Assembly: GCA_015852425.1 (NCBI GenBank)
Contig: JAAAIG010000179.1
Location: 1 to 26,193, forward strand
DNA: 26,193 nt
Reading direction: 5' to 3'
Source of the DNA: Gryganskiella cystojenkinii
Lineage: Eukaryota; Mortierellomycota; Mortierellomycetes; Mortierellales; Mortierellaceae
Under the pieces are notes generated by a model. The model did no database searches and had not been told where the DNA came from. It was given only the letters and a program-made list of their open reading frames with translations. Below are positions 10,112-18,829 of this stretch, piece after piece (the stretch's first letter is position 1; every line of letters starts with the position of its first letter). The translations under genes were made by a program, and so were the position numbers.

Positions 10112-10817
10112 GTGAGAATCGAGCGGACTCTTTGTACAAAAAATCGACCCAGGGACTGGACCGTGTGCTGCTGGACCTACAGTACGATGGATTAAAATTG
10201 TCGCGTACAGTATTTTAAGCAAGTCAGAGGATACAGTAAAAGCGCAATCCCCGACTGAAAAAAAAACTGGGTCTTCCCCACCTTCTCTCTCTATCTCTCG
10301 CGTCGTGATCCGACTTGTTCGTCCGTGCATTGTTGGATTTCTTTTTTTATGTTGTTTTCATCGTCCGACACGCTGCTCTCGAGGGACTTTATGAACAGGA
10401 TTTTTCCCAACGTTCCTTTTTTTGCTAGCAATTGGCTTTGGATTGGAGGAAGGCCATCCTGGCTTCTTCTTTGGGCAACCCAGCAATCATGGGAAAAATG
10501 AAGGACAAACGATGAGGAAAAGAGAAGATTGACCCACAAATGGACACGAATGGTTTCCTTTCTCAGATGGGCTGCAGTGAGTTAACATCATAAAAAGGGC
10601 TTATGCACGCCTAATTTCAGACCTATCTCCCGGGTTGCTTTCCCTTTCGTCCACGTAAAAAAGGAGAGCAGAGGGCTCTAGGGAAATTTTCTCTTTCTCT
10701 CTTTTTTTTTTTTTTTTTGCAAGAATAAATTATGACGGATCTCCAACCTTGCTTGCTGGCAAACAGCTCTTGAACCTCAACATTGTGGGAAAGTTTGGTT
10801 AGATCATTGGTCATACT

Positions 10818-11157
10818 ATGCCGATGCTGATATATTCTCTCTCAGTCTGGCTCTTTTCACTTTCTCTGCTATTCTCACTTTTTTCGCTCCTCTTCATGTG
10901 TTCTATCCCACCCTCGTATCTGAGAATAATGTAAGCGCAATCATGTTACTTATTTGGTACATGTGCGTACCTCTTTTCTTATATGCTATATATGTCTTCT
11001 TCAACGTTCCAATTTCAGCACGGCGGCGAACGGGACCGCACTGAGTAAAAAGAAGGTGGGAGGACAGCTGTACTCTTGCAGGTGTACAAGGTCCATGATT
11101 GAGCAGCGCCACCCTTTTCGACTTGTAATAATTTTTCGATTCCTTTCATGGAACTGA
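10818..11157 (+). other. Weak candidate spliced small ORF (83 codons)
   Basis: An ATG at 10818 opens a strongly hydrophobic Leu/Ser/Phe-rich stretch of about 25 residues like a signal or membrane segment. It reaches a good donor (AAT|GTAAGC, GT at 10931-10932). A matching acceptor (ATTTCAG ending 11018) follows after 88 bases and keeps frame, giving exons 10818-10930 and 11019-11157. The second exon is basic and contains two Cys in YSCRCTR. No homologue is recognised. The hydrophobicity comes from CT-rich DNA, so chance is the more likely explanation. Confidence 0.15.
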
Positions 11158-11164
11158 TGGGCAG

Positions 11165-11176
11165 TGCGCATGCGCA
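11165..11176. repeat. 12-bp palindrome TGCGCATGCGCA
   Basis: Perfect palindrome of strictly alternating pyrimidine and purine. It equals the animal NRF1-site consensus and is prone to Z-DNA. No gene start lies within 1 kb on either side, and its role is unknown. Confidence 0.6.
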
Positions 11177-11870
11177 AACCAGACCGCTTGGCCCCTCCAC
11201 TCAATCAACAAAAAACATAAAAAAAAAAGGTTGGGCACCTTCAATTTTCAAACTCCATTCTCAGGGGGAGTGGAGCAGGGAAAAAAGAGAGTGACACCCT
11301 TTGGCTTTTTTCAAAAAATTTCGGGATATGAAAAAAAAATGCTGCGATGAATGCAACAACTAAAAAGCTCCGTCAGTTTTCTCATCTTAAAACTCGCTGA
11401 TTTTTGTGAAAGCGAAGAATACGGCCACTGTCTATCCCATGGTCTGATTCTTGTTCAAAATGTACGCAAAAGATAATTGCGATCACATTCCCAAGGTCAA
11501 TCCCAAAGAAGAATCGATACAACTGTGGGAAGTTTGGAAGGTTCGTCGATGACGATTTGTATTTTTCTGTTTGTGGTTCGTGCAAATTAGATAATAATTG
11601 CCCTTGTCTTGCAGACGCCGATACCTCGCTTCAGCAGAGGATAAATGAACACCCCGCAGCGCATCACCAAAAAAAAGTGAGAGCGTTTTTTGCTTTCTTT
11701 CTATTTTCTGTCATAAAGTAGACTGGGGCTCGAGGAGAAAGGGGAGCTTGTCAATACAGTAATAAAAAATATAAAAAATCGCCTCATGGGCCAAGTCCAA
11801 CCTCTAAAGTTTAAAATTTTCAGAGATAGCCTCCGCTGCTTGGCCGTTTTTTTGGGATATTTTCCAGGGA

Positions 11871-11918
11871 GGGCCAAAATGGCCCAATGGTCCAACACAA
11901 CCGGGCGGTCATATAAAA
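11871..11918 (+). promoter_or_regulatory. Core promoter of the OPT transporter gene
   Basis: TATAAAA at 11912-11918 lies 270 bases before the ATG at 12188 and is followed by a CT-rich leader typical of strongly expressed fungal genes. Upstream at 11871-11885 is an interrupted palindrome GGGCC-AAAAT-GGCCC, 26 bases from the TATA, possibly an activator or repressor site. Confidence 0.6.
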
Positions 11919-12187
11919 GGACTCGTCCTCTCACAAAATCTCCGCCTTTTGTCCGCCTCTTCTTTGACTCCTGTCGTCTTTTGCGATCCTCATTCCTTTC
12001 CTTTCCCTTTTTTCACCCTCCATCCTTCCCATCCCCCCTCCTTCCTTCTCTTTTTCGGCCGTTCCCACTCGCATCTCGCACAGATCAACCGAACTCCTCC
12101 CATCCCCACAATACCTCTACGCTACGTACCAACACTTTATCCACCTTACCACCCAGCCCTTAACGCAGAATACCCCTTGCCCACACA

Positions 12188-14860
12188 ATGATGATGGACA
12201 AGGAGGAATACAACCACGGCGAGTTCGTCGAAGAGAGAGTGGACGATGAGAAGGCCGATCACCTTACCGCCGACTATGACTTGGAAGAGGAAGATGATTC
12301 TCCCATTGAGGAAGTCCGTGTCACCATCTCCAGTACGTGAGCTTCGATTGTGCGAACAACAACGTCCTCAACACTGACTTCGCCCTCCCATGCTATGCCA
12401 CCTCGCCTAAACTTCATCAGTACGTCCTTTCGCTCACCTTTCATCTCAACTATGATATGAATAGACCAGGATGATCCCAACATGCCCTGCAACACCTTCC
12501 GCATGTGGTTCCTCGGATTGTTCTTCACAGGTAATGAACATTAGTGCCTTATAGATCGTCAATCCCCTCCCTCCCTTTTACCCTTTTTTTTTGGCCCACG
12601 CTCGACAACATCATCAGCCCCACTCATCTAAACTCAACAATCCCTTGTCCTCTCCTGTTTCACCTCCTTTCACCTCTCCTCTCCCATCCCCCAAACAGCT
12701 GCTGTCTCGTTCGTCAACCAGTTCTTCTACTTGCGCCAGACCCAGATCTCGATCGGTTACTCGGTCGTGGCCTTGATCTCGTTACCCTTGGGACATATCA
12801 TGGCTCGCATCCTCCCCACGAGCGAGATTCACATCTTTGGCACCTCGTTCTCTCTCAACCCTGGTCCCTTCTCAATCAAGGAACATATCTTGATCGGTAC
12901 CATGACCGCTGTCAACACCAGTACCGCTTATGCTGTTGATATTGTCATCTTGCAAAAGCTTTACTATGACTCGGAGCAGCCCTTTATTGCGGGTCTTTTG
13001 CTCGTGTTCACGACTCAGGTGACAGGTTTTGCTCTTGCAGGCGCGTTGCGCAAGTTCTTGATCCGCCCCGCTCACATGATCTGGCCCTCGACTCTGGTCA
13101 CGGCCTCACTCTTCCGTTCCTTGCACGCTACCACCGAAATGGAGGAGGATGTTGGAAGAATGAACCGTTTGAAGTATTTCCTCTTGGTCTCTTTGGGTTC
13201 CTTCCTCTACTACTGGTTACCCGGCTTTATCTTCCCCACTATCGGCGTTCTTTCTTGGGTCTGCTGGATCGCACCTAAGAACGTCGTCTTGTCTCAGCTG
13301 GCGGGTTCGAACGGTCTCGGTCTCGGCACCATTGCCTTGGACTGGTCCGCTGCTTCATACTACATCCAACCCCTGGTCACACCTTGGTTTGCTCAAGTCA
13401 ACATCTTGATCGGATTTATGCTTGTTGTTTGGGTCATGGTCCCCTGGGCCTACTACTCCAACCTCTGGAACTCCAAGAACTTCCCTATTCTCTCGGCTGG
13501 ACTCTTCCGTGAGGATGGTTCTGAGTACAACAAGACTCTGATCTTGACCGCCAACGTCCTCGAGGAGACCAAGTACTTGGCTTATGGACCTGTTCGTATG
13601 GACTCGTTCTTTGCTTTAACCTATGGTGTCGGTTTCGCCGGTTTGACCGCAACTGTCGTTCACGTCATCCTTTACAACGGCAAGGAGATGGTCGACCGTT
13701 GGCGCTCAGCCCGTGCGGAGAACGAGGATATCCATTCCCGTTTGATGCGTATTTACCCCGAGGTTCCTGACTGGTGGTACATCATTTTGTTTGTCACCTC
13801 GATGGGTCTCTCGTTCGTGACCTGTATCGTCTGGGATTACATGCCCTGGTGGGCTGTCTTCTTGGCCGTCGGTCTGGCTATTTTCTTTGTTTTGCCCGTC
13901 GGTATCGTTCAGGCCGTGACGAACCAGCAGCCTGGTTTGAACATTGTGACCGAATACGTTATCGGTTACCTCCTCCCCGGACACGCGATCGCCAACGTCA
14001 CCTTCAAGACCTATGGTTACATTGTCAACATCCAGGCTTTGGCTTTTACTGCGGATTTGAAACTCGGTCATTACATGAAGATCCCCCCAAGAATCATGTT
14101 TATGGCTCAGATCGTCTCGACCTTGATCTCGGGTGTGATCAATTTGTCGACTGCGACTTGGTTGGTCAACACGCGTCCCAAGATCTGCACCCCCGAAGGT
14201 TACCCTTTCACTTGCCGTGCCACCAACACTTTCTACTCTGCCTCAATCATTTGGGGTGCGATTGGTCCCGCCCGTGTCTTTGGTAATGTCGATGGTGCCC
14301 TTTACAGCCCTGTCACCTGGGGTTTCTTGGTCGGTGCTATCTTGCCTATTCCTTTCTGGTACGCGACCAAGATGTTCCCCCACGTTGCTTGGCTCAAGTA
14401 TGTCCACTGGCCTGTGTTGTTGGCGGCGACCTCGAACATGCCCCCAGCGCTCCCTTACTTTTACACGAACGGTCTGTTTATTGGATTCATCTTTGCTTTC
14501 TTGTTGAGACGGTACCGTTACAACTGGTGGTCCCGTTACAACTACTTGACCTCGGCTGCGTTGGATACCGGTGTCGCGATCTGTGGTCTCGTCATCTTCT
14601 TTGCGATTCAGTCCTGGGGTGGAGAGATGCCAAATTGGTGGGGAAACCCTAAGGACGGTGTCTTGGATCACTGCCCTCTTGGAGGCTCTGGTACGTTTGA
14701 TGCACTTGTCGAATAGCTTCGACCACATTATCTTGGATAATTGAGAAAACGAGCTTGGTAAAAAAAAACTGCTTAGGAGCACATATGACTTACCGTTTTC
14801 TTCCTTTCTTCGCTCTTTCTAATACTTATAGCCTACCACGTCCTCCCTACCGCCGCTTAA
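12188..14860 (+). CDS. OPT family oligopeptide transporter
   Basis: Proton-coupled plasma-membrane importer of tetra/pentapeptides or glutathione-like peptides; some family members carry metal chelates. Exons 12188-12332, 12465-12530, 12699-14690 and 14832-14860 keep frame and give 743 residues. The N-terminus (about 50 residues) is acidic and cytosolic. The sequence then runs from QDDPNMPCNTFRMWFLGLFF through many hydrophobic segments spread over the rest of the protein, as expected for a 12-16 helix OPT protein. Family landmarks include SFVNQFFYLR, the LPGHAIANVTFKTYGYI loop and LKLGHYMKIPPR. Three ATGs in a row open the frame; the first is used here. The last exon encodes only nine full codons (YHVLPTAA and stop). 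It is preferred over reading through to a TAG at 14714-14716 because the donor GTACGT at 14691 and acceptor TATAG at 14831 are good, and fungal OPT proteins often have a V-L-P near the end. Codon use is strongly C-ending, suggesting high expression. Confidence 0.95.
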
Positions 14861-15039
14861 AAGAAAAGAAGCTCTCTTCGTGCCTTTTGATTTTTTTCAA
14901 GCCCAACTCCATGACGACCCATTTCATTTTTAGCATCCAAACCATCCATACTACCTCATCATCATACTCATCATACTCTTCGTATTTAATACATTCCATT
15001 CATCCCGACCTGCTTTACTAATGTCGTTTATTGTATGTT
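14861..15039. other. 3' region of the OPT gene
   Basis: Short CT/CAT-rich stretch (several ATCATACTC-like units near 14960-14985) that probably holds the transporter 3' UTR. No AATAAA hexamer is seen; polyadenylation must use a variant signal. Confidence 0.3.
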
Positions 15040-15308
15040 ATGGGCAAACCAGAGAGAAAATACATATTGCTTGTTGGGTTGGACATGTTCTGTGTTATTG
15101 CGATGAGACTTTTCATTGGAAAATCGTCTTCATATCACATCACACCCACAACATCTGCCACCACCACTGCCAACGCCATATATGGTCAGACTGTTGCTAT
15201 CGAGTCCCTCCAGCTCTTCCAGCCCTACTTCGCAAACCTCGAGACCACAACAACCCGCCAGGATCTGACCTCAGTCCTTCGTCGGGTCACTTTTTTTGTC
15301 AACTCCAA
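15040..15308 (+). other. Candidate upstream exon of the NTF2-like gene
   Basis: An ATG-started open frame (MGKPERKYILLVGLDMF...) ends at a good donor (CTCCAA|GTAAGC, GT at 15309). An acceptor after a pyrimidine tract (TTTCCTCAG, ending 15502) would join it in phase to the NTF2-like ORF, making 230 residues. Its last 35 codons (QLFQPYFANLETTTTRQDL) resemble the beginning of the downstream NTF2 domain (TFYFSNLKTASNRSNL), so it could be a relic or a second domain start. It begins with a hydrophobic segment. Expression evidence is needed to decide. Confidence 0.3.
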
Positions 15309-15542
15309 GTAAGCACAGTGTGTCGGTTAATGAGTTACCAAGCCTTTCAGCTAACCCTGCGGATTCGGGGTTTCTCGATCCTGCATCAAAGTCTGTAGCT
15401 GATATCGTCCTATTGCTATTCTCATGTCCTTGCAATAAAATAAGCGTCAGTAATGGCGCGTATATTTTTCTTTTCTCTCCTTTCATTTTTATCTTTCCTC
15501 AGTTCACTTCTACCACCGCCAATGTTACCGCCATCACTTGTC

Positions 15543-15926
15543 ATGACCGACCTTCACTCTATTGGAACTCGATTCATGACTTTTTACTTCTCCAACCTCA
15601 AGACCGCGTCCAACCGTTCCAACCTGGCCTTCCTCTTCCAAGAAGAATCTCTTATGCTTTACGATGGCGAACACTGCGGCGATCCCGGCATGATCCTTTC
15701 CAAGTTGGCCTCTCTACCCTCGCCGATCCTTCACCGGATCTCGAACTATGGGGTCCAGCCCACATGTGGTATGCCTGCAGGATGTCTGTCTGTGGTCATC
15801 CTAGGCGGCGAGGTCTCTGTCGATGGAGGGGCATTGTTCCGTCCTTTTGTAGCGTTTTTTCGATTGGATTTACACCCGATCACCGGATCTCTGTTTGTCC
15901 AGAACCATATCTTTCGTACCCTATAA
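15543..15926 (+). CDS. Divergent NTF2-domain protein (nuclear transport factor 2-like)
   Basis: Intronless ORF of 127 residues from MTDLHSIGTRF to HIFRTL, the usual length of NTF2 (about 125), covering the whole domain. NTF2 is a dimer that carries Ran-GDP into the nucleus by binding FxFG nucleoporins. Similarity to NTF2 is seen along the chain: FMTFYFSNL, NRSNLAFLFQEES, ILSKLASLP, and the C-terminal NHIFRTL for the conserved NDIFRLNY. Several hallmarks differ: the WEG/FEG segment containing the Ran-contact Glu is YDG, the acidic VDDE loop is VDGG, and NDIF is NHIF. A Ran-related role is therefore doubtful, and this is more likely a paralogue than the main NTF2 gene. The lack of introns, while most neighbours have them, fits a retrocopy, though no poly-A tail or target duplication is visible. 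A longer spliced form starting at 15040 is possible. Confidence 0.7.
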   Translation: MTDLHSIGTRFMTFYFSNLKTASNRSNLAFLFQEESLMLYDGEHCGDPGMILSKLASLPSPILHRISNYGVQPTCGMPAGCLSVVILGGEVSVDGGALFRPFVAFFRLDLHPITGSLFVQNHIFRTL

Positions 15927-16798
15927 CAACCTATCCCCCACCCCGAAGACCTCGATGGCTTTGCATATTTCGGGTGTCGACATGGCAACTAGACTAGAGT
16001 TCACAAAAGTTGGTTTTTAGGACAGAGTGAAATCATGTCGTTGACGAGTCGGTGGGCTCCTCAGGTAGCAAAAGCATACTGAATCAAAGATCGAACCAGT
16101 GCCACGATTTTCTAACGATAGGAATGGTGTCTATTCTATTCATAACATGTTCACCCTTTGAAAACAAAAGAAGTACGGCGCGTACTTTTTCTATCTTCCA
16201 CTATCTCTTTTTGTATTTGTCGTAAGCCTCTCCATCACTTATACCACCTTTGACCCGGCGTGAACGACCACATGGGTCAGCATCGATCAAAAGAGGCCAA
16301 ATCACGTGCACCGATTCTGAGGGAAGCCCTTTCGCAACCACAGCGGAATTTCAAGCTCACGTTGACGATTCTTGACTCCACAACTGCATTTATCTCCCCT
16401 CCCCTCCATCCTTCCTTGATCTAGTGCTCTTACTCCCACCACTGTCTCCTGCATCCGTCTTCATTCACCACTTCTCAAGACGCATGGTCAAAGCACCCAT
16501 TCTGCGCAGAAAATCTATCGAGAACTGATCAAGAGGAACAGTCAAGGATATACGAGCATAGGGAACATAAGGTAGCATTACTATCCACGTCTTTCTCGGA
16601 TGCCACTTGAGAAATTAATTGGTAGAACCTCATCTTCGTGACAGTAGGGCACAACTCTTTTCCGCAAACCGTGAATAAAAGTGAGATGGTTTTTTTTAAA
16701 TAATAATGGTACTAGAATTACAAGTGGATGATGCTGCGGAGAAAAATGAGAAGAGGGAGGAAGTACGAGAGATTTTTTCTAATAAATTGACCCTCTAT
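15927..16798. other. Intergenic region with a CACGTG and a CT-rich leader-like stretch
   Basis: No recognisable gene. It contains a 7-bp inverted repeat with T tract (AAGTACG-GCG-CGTACTT, 16171-16187), an E-box TCACGTG (16302-16308) and a pyrimidine-rich stretch (16380-16475) followed by a 14-codon ATG frame at about 16484 (MVKAPILRRKSIEN). The stretch looks like a promoter plus leader, but no coding continuation was found. The 3' UTR of the minus-strand PAPS reductase gene occupies the right end. Confidence 0.35.
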
Positions 16799-17803
16799 TT
16801 AACAAACATCGACGGCGTGGGGCTGTGGTTGTTGTTGCTGCTGTTGCTGTTGCGCTTCTTGTTGAGCAGCCAACAAGGCCTGCTTCTTCTTTTGCGTCGC
16901 TTGGAACTCGGCCCTCATCTTGAAGTAGTCGACGTGCAATCCGCACTCGGTCTTTTGTTTACCCTCCCAACGTCCGGATCGCTCGTCCTCGAGGTTAGAA
17001 GTGGGCTTGGTCGAGTGCCAGTCACCGATCGACCGGTATCCTTGATCCAAAAGGGCATTGAAGGGAACCTGGTAGGCTCGGAGATAGGTCCAGACTTGCT
17101 GGAAGGACCAGGTCGCAAGAGGGTTCAGCTTTAAGAGACCTGTGCCCTTCTCAACCTCCAAGATCTCGAGCTTGGCACGATCACCCTTTTGTGAACGACG
17201 ACGACCCGAAATCACGGCCTGCGCACCCAATTCTTGGTAGGCTCGACGGCCCGGTTCGACTTTGACCAGGTAATCGTACGAGACCTCGTCCGTCTCCCAG
17301 AGCCGTTGGCCGTACTCACGCTCAAAGTCCTCGGCGGTCTCGGCATTGAGGGGCTTGTAGACCTTGAGGGGGATATTGTAGTGGTCCTGGACCCTTTGAG
17401 CAAGATCCAGGGTCTCTTGGAAGTGGTAGAGAGTATCGATAAAGATGAGAGGGACAGGGTGACGACGAGTGTTGTATCCAGATTTTTCGAATCGTTTCTG
17501 TTCCGAGATGGCCTCGTCGTCCTCATCTTCCTCGGATGCGGAAGAGGAGGCAGGGGTAGGGTGAACACCGGCAGCGGCTTGTTGGTCGATATGGATACGG
17601 TTGATCATGTCGAGGATGACGAGACCGGTGGGACCAAAGGCGGTGGTCTGGATAAGTCCAGGGAGAGAGATCATTGCCCACTCAAGAACTTTCTCAGGCG
17701 AGAGTTTTTCAAGTTTGGCATTGAGGAACTTCAAGTGCGCAGGGGTGAAGGCAGCAGAGAGAGGAGCGAAGGATGAAGAGTTGTTGGTTGTTGATTCTGG
17801 CAT
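16799..17803 (-). CDS. MET16: Phosphoadenosine phosphosulfate (PAPS) reductase
   Basis: Reduces PAPS to sulfite and adenosine 3',5'-bisphosphate using thioredoxin, in cytosolic sulfate assimilation toward cysteine and methionine. Single exon, 334 residues. Motifs: TTAFGPTGLVILDM (53-66), the nucleotide-binding loop in the same form as yeast Met16; LIFIDTLYHF (119-128); SGRRRSQKGDR; GDWHSTKP; and the catalytic Cys at about 287 in TECGLH. The paired Cys of Fe-S APS reductases are absent, so PAPS is the expected substrate. Two oddities: an insertion of about 40 residues (73-115) rich in Ser and acidic residues between the first motif and FIDTL, and a 47-residue tail after the catalytic Cys with a run of eight Gln and a final Cys. 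Start chosen at the first ATG, 17803; similarity begins shortly after. Confidence 0.95.
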   Translation of the reverse strand: MPESTTNNSSSFAPLSAAFTPAHLKFLNAKLEKLSPEKVLEWAMISLPGLIQTTAFGPTGLVILDMINRIHIDQQAAAGVHPTPASSSASEEDEDDEAISEQKRFEKSGYNTRRHPVPLIFIDTLYHFQETLDLAQRVQDHYNIPLKVYKPLNAETAEDFEREYGQRLWETDEVSYDYLVKVEPGRRAYQELGAQAVISGRRRSQKGDRAKLEILEVEKGTGLLKLNPLATWSFQQVWTYLRAYQVPFNALLDQGYRSIGDWHSTKPTSNLEDERSGRWEGKQKTECGLHVDYFKMRAEFQATQKKKQALLAAQQEAQQQQQQQQPQPHAVDVC

Positions 17804-18082
17804 TGCGAAGGTATATATTATGTTTATGCAGAGTAGAGAAAGATTGGAGAGACGTTGGTGGTTTTGCTAAGGTGTTGTGGTGTAGATTCCTGCGAACAGT
17901 GGTGGTTGAAGAGTAAACGATACAAGGGTTGAGAGGTTCAAATTTGGATTGCGGAGCAAAAGTCCGAAGATCGTTCTATGTCGAGAGTGGAGAGTGGGAG
18001 TGTGCGTTTGCTAAAGCAAGAAGTGGAAGAGAGAATAAAGAGAAGGAATGAAGGAAGAGAGTGAAAGCGGATGAAGGGCCGG

Positions 18083-18092
18083 GCATATATAG
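18083..18092 (-). promoter_or_regulatory. TATA box of the PAPS reductase gene
   Basis: On the minus strand the sequence reads CTATATATGC, about 280 bases upstream of the ATG at 17803, with a purine/pyrimidine-skewed leader between. Confidence 0.6.
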
Positions 18093-18730
18093 GACTGGGA
18101 GCGCAGACGGCAGACATAACGCCGTCCCAGGCAATCGCAATTATGTGTTTCTAATCAATTTTGACCTTCTTAATCAGCAAACAAAAGAGCAACAAGTCTC
18201 TTGCCCACCCCCGTTTCTTTCTGGTCGTTTCTCTCTCTTCTCGTTATTCCTTTTTTTGACTCTTTGAGATCAATGAAGAGAGACGAACAAGGTCCTTTTT
18301 GTAATCTCCACACCACAGGACTGGGAGAACAAAAATTGGTGGTGGCCAGATCTCTTCAATCCCTCGCCATCGATCTCCCCATGTGTTGGCGGATTCTGTT
18401 CTTTGCGATCGGACCACCTGCGTGGAGGGGAGTGAGAGCATAAAAAAGTGATGATACCATCGCGTCGCGAGAAGACGCCATTTTTTCTGATGACTAGCAG
18501 AGCAGTCACATCGTGACTTTTTTTCGTATCTCGATTCTTGATTTTTTGATTTTTTTTTTTTTTTGCGGAGGAGAAAGGTACATGACGCGGGCACGAAAAT
18601 GTAAAAAAAAGTGGTTCATTCACTTGATCAGTACACCAAGTGAAAAAAACTTTCTCCCTCCCCGGCTGGCATTCAGGGATTGGAGGACAAAAAGACAAAG
18701 AGAATGCTTCGGCCGCCAACCGAGAAGTCG

Positions 18731-18738
18731 ACCACGTG
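18731..18738 (-). promoter_or_regulatory. CACGTG (Cbf1-type) site upstream of the PAPS reductase gene
   Basis: CACGTG at 18732-18737 reads TCACGTGG on the minus strand. In yeast, Cbf1 binds TCACGTG in MET16 and other sulfur-gene promoters. Here it lies about 930 bases from the ATG and 640 from the TATA box, rather far, so function is only suggested. Confidence 0.3.
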
Positions 18739-18829
18739 ATATTCACGATTTTTTTTGATCGACACGAGAGTGGGCATGTAAGAAGAAACAAGACCCAGAA
18801 GTAGACATACCGACAAAGTCGTAATTTTG

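Larger units (their letters stand above)
8711..11870. other. Gene-poor region between the TIR element and the transporter promoter
   Basis: More than 3 kb with no recognisable protein, tRNA or rRNA gene. It contains several perfect short inverted repeats (listed separately), a T18 tract near 10701-10718, a 12-bp palindrome at 11165 and one weak spliced small-ORF candidate at 10818-11157. A T-loop-like string (GTTCGAATC) near 9189 lacks the rest of a tRNA. Confidence 0.5.

Noticed and set aside
2011..11487. TTGCGATCAC found three times in intergenic DNA (about 2011, 3079 and 11477)
   Set aside because: Three copies of some 10-11-mer are expected by chance in 26 kb, and their positions relative to genes are inconsistent.
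13706..14782. Long frames on both strands overlapping the OPT gene (for example minus 14243-14782 and plus 13774-14286)
   Set aside because: They are shadows of the strongly codon-biased transporter exon in other frames.
15296..15997. 233-codon frame overlapping the NTF2-like ORF
   Set aside because: It runs in another frame without family similarity, while the 15543-15926 frame aligns along the whole NTF2 domain.
16171..16190. Hairpin followed by a T tract, like a bacterial terminator
   Set aside because: The window is eukaryotic. The 7-bp stem with a 3-base loop is not linked to a gene end and is short enough to be chance.
16706..17776. Plus-strand frames of 142 and 180 codons opposite the PAPS reductase gene
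   Set aside because: They are antisense shadows. The minus-strand protein is unambiguous.
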